Source: Paenibacillus stellifer (GTDB taxonomy: Bacteria > Bacillota > Bacilli > Paenibacillales > Paenibacillaceae). Taken from it: DNA of 64,000 nucleotides. Under the pieces are notes generated by a model. The model had not been told where the DNA came from, ran no database searches, and was given only the letters and a program-made list of their open reading frames with translations. The stretch is from assembly GCF_000758685.1 (NCBI RefSeq), contig NZ_CP009286.1:1022501-1086500 (forward strand). The letters run 5' to 3'. Within the stretch, counting starts at the first letter, position 1, and the number at the start of each line of letters is the position of its first letter. Of the stretch, positions 9,303 to 15,961 are shown in pieces. The translations under genes were made by a program, and so were the position numbers.

Positions 9303-9461
9303 AATGAACGAGAATCGGGTGAAAAAAATGAACCATCCCGGTACTGGGTTGACTTCAATTCTCCGACAGATGAGGAATCCAAGTTATTAGAGACACATTT
9401 CAACTTCCATCTCTTGGCAATTGAAGATTGTTTCCATTTGCTGCAACGTCCAATATCATAG
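9303..9461 (+). pseudogene. N-terminal relic of a CorA-family Mg/Co transporter
   Basis: A short open stretch reads ESGEKNEPSRYWVDFNS, PTDEESKLLETHFNFH and LLAIEDCFHLLQRP, which is the N-terminal cytoplasmic region of CorA-family proteins (WVD...P...E...L...F.FHPLAIEDC). A TAG follows at 9459-9461 and no pore region (GMN motif) is present, so only about 50 codons survive. It sits 12 bp after mgtE. Confidence 0.7.
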
Positions 9462-9583
9462 AGCGAAGTAATGAAATAGAAAAATACCGCCTGAAATTAT
9501 GGGATCGCTACGTAACCCTATACAACAACTTCTGCAGTATAATATTCATTGGGGATACAGTCTCCTCTCCTTGCTGAAATAAG

Positions 9584-9623
9584 AAGTAGACCACAGGAAC
9601 TGTTATAATCCTGTGGTCTACTT
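9584..9623. terminator. Perfect 15-bp stem-loop, probable bidirectional terminator
   Basis: AAGTAGACCACAGGA pairs perfectly with TCCTGTGGTCTACTT around a 10-base loop, followed by TT on the plus strand and A-rich sequence upstream. It could terminate the mgtE transcript. Confidence 0.65.
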
Positions 9624-9629
9624 TTATAA

Positions 9630-9939
9630 CCGGGAGAATCGTCGAATACCGCCTTGAAGGATTCGGCGCGAGGCAGTTTGGCTTGGAATTTCCGCAATCC
9701 GGAGGTTCAGCAGACTGCCGCGGCACCACAAACAGGAGAATCTTCCTGATCCAATCCTCAAAAACCGCATACGATGCAAACAAATTCGCAAACCGTTCCG
9801 GACAAATAGAAAAAATGGGGGGCCGGGTACTTCTCCGTTAAAAAGCGCAGGGCTGCAAAGATTGGAGTATACTTTTTCCGCTTGCCCCATACGTCGACCA
9901 CAACCGCCAACTCGTCCCGTCATACTGGGTGTCCATTAT
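9630..9939. other. Stretch without a recognisable gene
   Basis: About 310 bases between the stem-loop and the riboswitch promoter. Short frames exist on the minus strand (for example WGKRKKYTPIFAALRFLTEK), but there is no start with a ribosome site and no family was recognised. It may be decayed coding sequence. Confidence 0.4.
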
Positions 9940-9969
9940 TTGTCATTTCGATGAGCGATGTGATACAAT
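9940..9969 (+). promoter_or_regulatory. Sigma-A-type promoter of the first c-di-GMP riboswitch
   Basis: TTGTCA (9940-9945) and TACAAT (9964-9969) are 18 bases apart, placing the transcription start just before the aptamer. Confidence 0.65.
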
Positions 9970-9995
9970 ACTCCTATACACAAACGGCAAACAAA

Positions 9996-10084
9996 TAGGA
10001 AAAATGGCAAACCTGATCGAAAGACAGGGACGCAAAGCTACGGGTCTAAAGCATTATTAATGCGATGATCGCCGGGTTACCCTA
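9996..10084 (+). ncRNA. Cyclic-di-GMP-I riboswitch (GEMM), copy 1
   Basis: The aptamer shows the conserved GEMM elements in order: GGCAAACC, a GAAA tetraloop hairpin (CCTGATCGAAAGACAGG), GACGCAAAGC as tetraloop receptor and ligand pocket, a variable stem, and CGCCGGGTTACC closing P1. A terminator hairpin follows at 10099-10130, so ligand binding would change readthrough. The first gene downstream is a damaged ISL3 transposase, an unusual output for this riboswitch class. Confidence 0.93.
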
Positions 10085-10098
10085 ATGTTTTCGCAGCG

Positions 10099-10130
10099 AG
10101 ACACTACCTCTTGGGGGATGTGTCTTTTTG
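10099..10130 (+). terminator. Expression-platform terminator of riboswitch 1
   Basis: AGACAC pairs with GTGTCT, with an inner CCTC/GGGG pairing, followed by TTTTGTTTT. It stands 15 bases after the aptamer, the usual arrangement of a transcriptional riboswitch. Confidence 0.8.
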
Positions 10131-10139
10131 TTTTGCTAG

Positions 10140-11211
10140 ATGTCGAAGAATAGGAGGTCAGTCCTGCATTTCAATTACAAAAATCTGCATCTACCAACCA
10201 TTCGCATGTATTGCAAACGCTGCGACGCTGGATTCGTATGGGCTTATGATTTTGCTGGGACCAAGCAGCAGTACAGCGCGTTCTTCCGTGCAGCTACGGT
10301 TGAACACGCGCTTGGTTCTACGGCAGCGCACAGTGCGCGTATCCAGCAAGCACCCGCGAGTACGGTGCAGTATATCCATAACGAAGCGGTTCCTAAAGTG
10401 TCGGAGAGGATTTACGAACAAGTGTGGAACGAGGCGGGAGAAATGTCAGAATTGGTTCTGGGTGTCGATGACTTCGCCATCAAGAAAGGGCATACCTACA
10501 ATACCGGCATTCACAACCTCAAGGGCGAGACGATGCTGGACCTGCTGCCCGGCCGCAAGCTGGATGACCTGCGGACATATGCCAGGGGGCATCCGGACTT
10601 CCTGATGCTTCAGCCCAAAGCGGTGGTCATGGATTTGGCTCAGGCTTACCATACTTGGATCAGCGAATGTTTTCCAAATGCGATTCGCATCGCAGATCCG
10701 ATTTCATGTTCACGGTTATGTGATCGAAAGCGTACAGGAAGTACGGAAATCCGTGCAGCGGACATTATCCCCGCGGGCGAAAGCCCACTTGAAAGCTAAC
10801 CATCGCTTGCTTAATCCGCCTATGGAATCGCTCGGTGCGGAAAGTAGAAAGCGGCTGGAAGTGTTGCTGAACTACGCTCCGTTACTTCGCAGCGTATGGG
10901 AATGGAAAGAAGCGTTTACGACCTGGTACGACTGTTCGCCGAGCTTTAACATTGCCAAACTGGGATTTGAACGTTGGTGCGCGCAGGGCGATCTAATTGA
11001 TCATCCCGCTGTTCGAAACACCCTTACAACCATGCGTAACTGGAAAGAGGAAATCACGAATTATCATCAATGCCGGTGGACGAATGCGACTGTAGAAGGT
11101 CGTCATAATCGCATTAAAGCTTTTCGGCGCCGCCACTATTTCACTCGAAACCGCAATCGCTATAAAGCTGGTATTCTTATTGAATGTAACCGTCATAGGA
11201 TGCTGGGCTAA
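10140..11211 (+). pseudogene. ISL3-family transposase, frameshifted and 5'-truncated
   Basis: The first segment (10140 to about 10697) encodes CKRCDAGFVWAYDF, then ELVLGVDDFAIKKGHTYNTG (start of the DDE domain) and VVMDLAQAYHTWISECFPNA. At GCAGATCCGATTTC (about 10691-10704) one extra base breaks the frame; removing it restores ADRFHVHGYVIESVQEV and the rest, ending RWTNATVEGRHNRIKAFRRR, ILIECNRHRMLG. The usual N-terminal zinc-finger segment of ISL3 transposases is missing, so the left end is lost too. No terminal inverted repeats were identified. Confidence 0.85.
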
Positions 11212-11256
11212 CTTTCAAACACTGATTTTTAGGTTGAGCCAGAATTCTAAAATAAA

Positions 11257-11346
11257 TATGGAAAAAGGCAAACCTGCTCGAAAGACAGGGACGCAAAGCC
11301 ACGGATCTAATGTATGATAACATGCGATGATCGCCGGGTTACCCTA
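11257..11346 (+). ncRNA. Cyclic-di-GMP-I riboswitch (GEMM), copy 2
   Basis: Nearly the same aptamer as copy 1: GGCAAACCTGCTCGAAAG, CAGGGACGCAAAGCCACGG, a variable stem, then GATCGCCGGGTTACCC. It is followed by its own terminator and then by a decayed EAL-domain gene, which is a textbook target for c-di-GMP feedback. The conserved core is intact although its gene is dead. Confidence 0.93.
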
Positions 11347-11358
11347 TCGACAGAAATT

Positions 11359-11390
11359 GGACACTGCCGTTATAGGGTGGTGTCCTTTTT
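11359..11390 (+). terminator. Expression-platform terminator of riboswitch 2
   Basis: GGACAC pairs with GTGTCC around GCCGTTATAGGGTG and is followed by TTTTT, twelve bases after the aptamer. Confidence 0.8.
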
Positions 11391-11418
11391 GTCATTCAAT
11401 TAGGATGGGAGATTCACG

Positions 11419-11758
11419 TTGACGTTGGAAATGACAGAAAGTATCGCCATTCAGGATTTTCAGAAGGTGCAGGACAATTTGATCATCATGAAAAACATGG
11501 GCTTCTGAATTTCACTGGACGATTTCGGAACAAGCTATTCCTCTCTCAGTTTGCTACATACGCTTTGGCTTGTCCGTTGTGGCGGAAGGCGTAGAAACGA
11601 AGAAACAGCTTGAATAGCTTAACCGTTGGAACTGCGATGTCGTGCAAGGCTATCTATTCTACGAGCCGCTGACACCAGAGCAATTTTCTCATTTGTTAGA
11701 TGAACGTGATGATGACCTGCAAAACCCTGAAATTAAAGGAGCGTTTTATTTGAGCTAA
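11419..11758 (+). pseudogene. Decayed EAL-domain c-di-GMP phosphodiesterase
   Basis: Translation gives LTLEMTESIAIQDFQKVQ, then MKNMGF, a stop, ISLDDFGTSYSSLSLLHT, and in another frame LSVVAEGVETKKQLE, a stop, LNRWNCDVVQGYLFYEPLTP. These are the middle and end of an EAL domain (DDFGTGYSS and VVAEGVET motifs). The N-terminal EAL region is absent, and the segment between DDFGTSYSS and VAEGVE is shortened. It lies under riboswitch 2, so the ancestor was probably a c-di-GMP-controlled phosphodiesterase. Confidence 0.85.
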
Positions 11759-11840
11759 CAACGAACTGACGAGTGACAACACCAAAACAACCAGATGATG
11801 TTCCTCACGAAAGGTGTTGCCCTGTGAGGAGGGCATCGGT

Positions 11841-11999
11841 ATGCAGCATCCTTTGTCGTATGATATATACGATTACGAACGATTGATCGGTCGTTTATTG
11901 GTGTGGCTACGAACAATTCAACAACGCAATTTACTTTGGGACTTTGCCGCGATTGAGCACTGCTATGCTCTGCGGCAAAGTCTTTTTTGGTTCTCTTGA
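11841..11999 (+). CDS. Small hypothetical protein of the conjugative-element remnant
   Basis: A 52-aa frame (MQHPLSYDIYDYERLIGRLL, then VWLRTIQQRNLLWDFAAIEH) with GAGGAGG upstream of ATG 11841. Its last codons run through a strong terminator hairpin, which is unusual for a real gene end. No domain recognised. It precedes the sigma-like gene, where conjugative transposons often carry small regulators. Moderate to low confidence that it is expressed. Confidence 0.45.
   Translation: MQHPLSYDIYDYERLIGRLLVWLRTIQQRNLLWDFAAIEHCYALRQSLFWFS
11940..11988 (+). terminator. Strong intrinsic terminator
   Basis: GACTTTGCCGC pairs perfectly with GCGGCAAAGTC around a 21-base loop and is followed by TTTTTT. 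Confidence 0.85.
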
Positions 12000-12089
12000 A
12001 GCTGTACGCCAGCGTTTATTAGGAAGCGTCGGCTGCCGCTCTCCTCCCTCTGTTTTGGTTTGCCAACAAACCAGAACGGAGGGACGAGA

Positions 12090-12509
12090 ATGAAACGGAT
12101 GAATTTACGGGATATGTATCCCTTTTTGAACACGGACGTGTGGGTCGATCTCGATGAAGAAGTGGCGCAGGAAATCCGCCGGTTTGATCTGAATGAAAAT
12201 GCATATAGACTACGCACGTATCGCCATCGGGCGTACTACTCGCTGGATTGTAACGACGGGATCGAGCATGATGCCCTTTTCTTCTCAATTTCCCCAGAGG
12301 AATATTACGAGCGCAAGCTGACGAATCAGCAGCTTTATGCGGCTATGTGTGAGTTGCCGGAAAAATCGTTCAGGCGCATCTACGCTCACTTCTTCTTGGG
12401 TATGAGCAAGGTGGCGATTGCCGAGGCGGAGCAGGTGAATGAGCGGGCGGTTCGCAAGTCGATTGAGCGTAGCTTGAAGCAAATGGAGCGAACTCTCAAA
12501 AACATGTGA
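12090..12509 (+). CDS. Sigma-70 region-4-like regulator of a Tn1549/Tn916-type element
   Basis: 139-aa protein. The C-terminal third has a sigma region 4 pattern: LTNQQLYAAMCELPEKSFRR, IYAHFFLGMSKVAIAEAEQV, NERAVRKSIERSLKQMERTL, a helix-turn-helix. The N-terminal part (YRHRAYYSLDCNDGIEHDAL) is typical of the short sigma-like proteins of conjugative transposons. ATG 12090 is preceded by GGAGGGACGAGA. It heads a block with a DUF6075 gene and an NlpC/P60 conjugation protein. Role inferred: transcriptional control of the element. Confidence 0.8.
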   Translation: MKRMNLRDMYPFLNTDVWVDLDEEVAQEIRRFDLNENAYRLRTYRHRAYYSLDCNDGIEHDALFFSISPEEYYERKLTNQQLYAAMCELPEKSFRRIYAHFFLGMSKVAIAEAEQVNERAVRKSIERSLKQMERTLKNM

Positions 12510-12578
12510 TCGCGGTTCGTTCGAGGGTACGATTTTGAATGAGAAATGAACAGATAGGTAGAGGGACTTGTTCCGACG

Positions 12579-12612
12579 GCGGCTGGTCTGGTTGTTGCCA
12601 GCCGCTCATTTT
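12579..12612 (+). terminator. Intrinsic terminator after the sigma-like gene
   Basis: GCGGCTGG pairs with CCAGCCGC around TCTGGTTGTTG and is followed by TCATTTT. Confidence 0.75.
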
Positions 12613-12633
12613 CCATGAGAGGGGCATGTAAGG

Positions 12634-13038
12634 ATGAATCCTGGTCGATTTTACGCTGCAGAGCACGAATGCTTCTACTATCAGATGTTAAATGAAAGGG
12701 AATGCAGCGACAGCTACCACCGTGCACTTTTCTATACGCTTGGCATTTCCCAAGAAACCCGCAAGCATATCCGCGATTTGTTCGATTTTTCTCAGGGGGG
12801 CATTAAGCCCGAAGGTCTCGCGGCCTCTTGGCAGACGAGCAGTTCCATTCGCGTGAGCCGACTTGCCTTTAATCTTTGGAACGGCTGGACGGAAGAAGGC
12901 GCGGAACGCTATTCCGCTCCTAACGAGTTGTTTGCATGCGGTTACACCCCTTATTTTTTTGAAGCGATCCACCTTCGTTATCCGGAATGCCGCAGTCATG
13001 ATCAGATTTTGAAACGGCGGACGGAGCAAATTCGCTAA
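12634..13038 (+). CDS. DUF6075-family protein
   Basis: 134-aa cytoplasmic protein without signal or membrane segment. The pattern YHRALFYTLGISQETRKHIR, DLFDFSQGGIKPEGL and SSIRVSRLAFNLWNGW is typical of a family found as cargo in Tn1549-like elements. Function unknown. The nearest ribosome site is GAGGGG about 12 bases upstream, with AAGG closer. It lies between the sigma-like gene and the NlpC/P60 gene, and its stop is 32 bases before the latter. Confidence 0.75.
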   Translation: MNPGRFYAAEHECFYYQMLNERECSDSYHRALFYTLGISQETRKHIRDLFDFSQGGIKPEGLAASWQTSSSIRVSRLAFNLWNGWTEEGAERYSAPNELFACGYTPYFFEAIHLRYPECRSHDQILKRRTEQIR

Positions 13039-13070
13039 TTGACTGCTTTTGACGGGAGTGAAGTCGGATA

Positions 13071-15008
13071 ATGAAGAAAATCAAAATGAGTACTGTGGCA
13101 AGGGACATCAAACAGTTGGACAAGCTCCCCAAAGTGATGGAGCGCGTGAAGCGTTCAAGCGTTCGCGCTAAGCGGCAGGCAGATCATGACAAAGCACATG
13201 CTCAAACTCCCGTAGCATATGCACAGCACCGCTCCGAATCGACCATGAAGAAAATGGTGCGAACTCAAATGGGAATGAGCATGAGTGTCAGCAGTAGATT
13301 GATTCGACACATTCAAAAAAAGCAGACATTACCGATTGGAGATACTGTCTCAGGAAACACCCCCGTTGACACGAATCCTGAGCCTTCGGTTACGCCCACA
13401 TCGCGGCAAGCACGCAGGCTTCGTCTTTATAAGCCGATTGATGGCAAATATCTCTTGCGTTCAGATCAACGATCAGGAAAACAACGCTTTATTCGGAGCC
13501 GGGCCAATGCCCGGCTTTCGCATCGTTCTCGCAAGGACAGGATTCTCGACCTGGTTTCGAAACGGGACGTTAAACCAGCCAGGAAAAAGACACGCGCCGC
13601 CGCGCCGTCGCATACAGCAAATGTACGTGCGCCTCGTCGTAATGCGCTCGTATCTGAAATAGCAGGTCAAACGATCAAGCGAAAAGAACGAACGTTCAAA
13701 ACATTGTCGCCGTTTATCAAAACGGGGCAGCGGCTGGGACAGGCTCAAAAAGCGGATCGCGCGGAACCGAAAATGAACGCCGTAGAGACAGCAAAGCGGG
13801 CTGCGCAAATGGCGATGACAACTCGCCGCACCCTTCAAAGGGCGCAAGCTGCCGCGAGACTGAATCTTCGTATCATTAAAATGGTTGTAAAAGCCGCCGC
13901 GATGCTTGTCAAAGGATTGACGGCGCTTTTGGGGATCAGCAGTACAGTGATTGTATTGCTGTGCATAGTGATGGCGATAGCCGCCGTCATTTCCTCTCCA
14001 TTTGGTATTTTCGTATCCGGCGAAAATACGGATGCTGATGTAAAGCCGCTTTCTCGAATCGTTCAGGAGATGGACGCTGAATTTGAGTCAAAGCTGGAAG
14101 AAATCCAGCAGTCAGCTGGAAACGTAGACCGGGTGGAGATCCATTATACTGATAGTGCAGACAACACGCGAATCGATAATTGGGCGGACATTATAGCCGT
14201 CTTTGCGGTGAAGACGGTAATGGATACAGAAAACGGAATGGATGTAGTTACGCTTGATGCAACAAGAATTGGTATCATCCATGAGGTATTCTGGGAGATA
14301 AATCAGGTGGAATCCCATGTTGAAACGATTGAACATACGGAAATGGTTACGGTTCAGCATGAGGACGGAAGCTCCAGCAAAGAGACGACGACAACCTATG
14401 AGCGCATTTTGCATATTACCGTCAATAGTAGAACTGCGGAGCGACAAGCAGAAGCATACCATTTTACAAACGAGCAGATGGATTTGATGAAGGAAATGCT
14501 GTCCGCAGAGTTCCGACCGATGATGTTCGCAATACTCGGCAAAGAAGCGGATAGTGGCTTAACGCCGGAGCAGCTTGAATTGGTTCAACAGCATTTGCTC
14601 GAAGGCGAACTGGGCAGTGAAGCCGTCAAATTGGCGCTGACTCGTCTAGGCGATCCGTACAGCCAACCGAAAGCCGGTCAGGACAACTTTACGGATTGCA
14701 GCTATCTCGTTCAATGGGTTTATCGGCAGCTTGGCATCGAGCAGCCACGAACCGCAGCGGAACAGGCCAGATTCTGCGTTGAGAATGACCTGGCCGTAAG
14801 CGCGGCGGATTTGATTCCGGGTGACCTTGTATTTTGGAGCTATGAGCGCAACGGTAGATTTATGGATATAACGCACGTCGGGATTTACGCAGGCGACGGA
14901 AAAGTGGTGGACGCTTCCTCCAGTCGGGGGCAAGTGGTGTACCGCACTTTGTTCGATGCGGACAAGCAAGTGCTGTTTGGCAGACCGCAACTAGCGAGTG
15001 AGAAGTGA
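13071..15008 (+). CDS. NlpC/P60 cell-wall hydrolase of a conjugation apparatus
   Basis: 645-aa protein. Residues 1-280 are strongly basic, with one transmembrane helix at about 281-312 (ISSTVIVLLCIVMAIAAVIS). The extracellular part ends in an NlpC/P60 peptidase (about 515-645) with catalytic Cys543 (FTDCSYLVQW), His602 (THVGIYAGDG) and the GDLVFW motif. Conjugative transposons of the Tn916/Tn1549 type carry such hydrolases to open peptidoglycan for the mating channel. No other conjugation gene (virB4, relaxase, coupling protein) is present, so it is a leftover. GGGAGTGA precedes the start. Confidence 0.88.
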   Translation: MKKIKMSTVARDIKQLDKLPKVMERVKRSSVRAKRQADHDKAHAQTPVAYAQHRSESTMKKMVRTQMGMSMSVSSRLIRHIQKKQTLPIGDTVSGNTPVDTNPEPSVTPTSRQARRLRLYKPIDGKYLLRSDQRSGKQRFIRSRANARLSHRSRKDRILDLVSKRDVKPARKKTRAAAPSHTANVRAPRRNALVSEIAGQTIKRKERTFKTLSPFIKTGQRLGQAQKADRAEPKMNAVETAKRAAQMAMTTRRTLQRAQAAARLNLRIIKMVVKAAAMLVKGLTALLGISSTVIVLLCIVMAIAAVISSPFGIFVSGENTDADVKPLSRIVQEMDAEFESKLEEIQQSAGNVDRVEIHYTDSADNTRIDNWADIIAVFAVKTVMDTENGMDVVTLDATRIGIIHEVFWEINQVESHVETIEHTEMVTVQHEDGSSSKETTTTYERILHITVNSRTAERQAEAYHFTNEQMDLMKEMLSAEFRPMMFAILGKEADSGLTPEQLELVQQHLLEGELGSEAVKLALTRLGDPYSQPKAGQDNFTDCSYLVQWVYRQLGIEQPRTAAEQARFCVENDLAVSAADLIPGDLVFWSYERNGRFMDITHVGIYAGDGKVVDASSSRGQVVYRTLFDADKQVLFGRPQLASEK

Positions 15009-15167
15009 ACGCTGCCCATTTGCATACTACACAGGTTCTATGCACGCCTTCGTAACATTCCCCCAATACCCTACCGCTGTGAAACGGATACACTCGCATC
15101 TGTTCCGCAGGGTAGGGTTTCACCGTCAATTTAATTAATTCAAAATTGCATTGGGAGTTGACAAAAA

Positions 15168-15205
15168 GCGGTGATCAGGGAATTTTCCTGCACCGTCTTT
15201 TTGTT
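15168..15205 (+). terminator. Intrinsic terminator after the NlpC/P60 gene
   Basis: CGGTG and CAGG pair with CCTG and CACCG across GAATTTT, followed by TCTTTTTGTTTT. Confidence 0.75.
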
Positions 15206-15743
15206 TTATCGCCCCCCTACCAATCCCTCGCTTTCCGTCCCGGAAAATATTTTTCTCGAAATCTTGCAAACCAGAGTCCGATTTTACCCCGAAAATGTAG
15301 CGGATAGTAGAGGGACAAATTGATCGCCCTCATCGCTCTTTGACAACCAAATACAATCTTATCCGGTACGTTCCCCGCATGGCCATGAAGGATAGCCGCG
15401 TTGCAGGAGCGCCATGACCATTTTGCCGGTTCTTGTTTTTGCATGCCTTGTTAGCAGAACCGGCGGAATGCGAGCGATTTTGCCCATGCAATAAATAAAT
15501 GGCGGTGCCATTTAGGGCGAAGACCCATGCGGAGGGATAATGATACTTCCGTCCAGCCACAGTTCATCGCAATGGGGGCGACTTGCAGCGATCCTGGAAG
15601 AGGCTTGAAGCCTATGAGGACGGACAACCACCGTCCGCCGGATAAGATTTTCAGATACGCAACCAAAACAGAGGCGGAAACGGAGATGCGCTGCGGTGCG
15701 CATCTCTGCTTTTCGGCATGTCAGAATGATCGGGAGGCTAGTT
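15206..15743. other. Stretch without a supported gene
   Basis: Minus-strand frames exist here (one ends RFREKYFPGRKARDW), but none has a convincing ribosome site or a recognised family. An inverted pair CCGGTTCT/AGAACCGG occurs near 15426-15460. The part just before 15744 would hold the promoter of the SHOCT-like and recombinase genes. Confidence 0.4.
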
Positions 15744-15890
15744 ATGAACCAAAAGCTGATCCGGTACAGCATGCAAATTGCGATGATGAAACAGTTGTTG
15801 GCGCTCTCATTGATTACCGAAAGCGAATTCAATCAGATCAAGAGCAAAACCATGCGAGAATACGGCATCATTTCGGACCTGACTTCTTAA
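15744..15890 (+). CDS. SHOCT-like small protein upstream of a serine recombinase
   Basis: 48-aa protein (MNQKLIRYSMQIAMMKQLLA, then LITESEFNQIKSKTMREYGI). The short hydrophobic-charged helix pair ending in a Gly-Ile-containing strand resembles SHOCT domains. Small proteins of this kind commonly precede the large serine recombinases of Tn1549-like elements. GGGAGGC is well placed before ATG 15744. The recombinase start is 71 bases downstream, so the two are probably cotranscribed. Function unknown; a role in recombination or its regulation is inferred only from the pairing. Confidence 0.75.
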   Translation: MNQKLIRYSMQIAMMKQLLALSLITESEFNQIKSKTMREYGIISDLTS

Positions 15891-15961
15891 TTTGCAGATT
15901 TGTCGGTCCGCCCAGCTCTTATTATACTGATGGCGGGTTAATAAGAATGGAGGACGAATCT

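Noticed and set aside
9508..9923. Minus-strand frames between mgtE and the riboswitch
   Set aside because: They cross the perfect terminator hairpin or lack starts; no similarity recognised.
15217..15560. Two minus-strand frames after the NlpC/P60 gene
   Set aside because: No ribosome site and no family; one ends plausibly but evidence is too weak.
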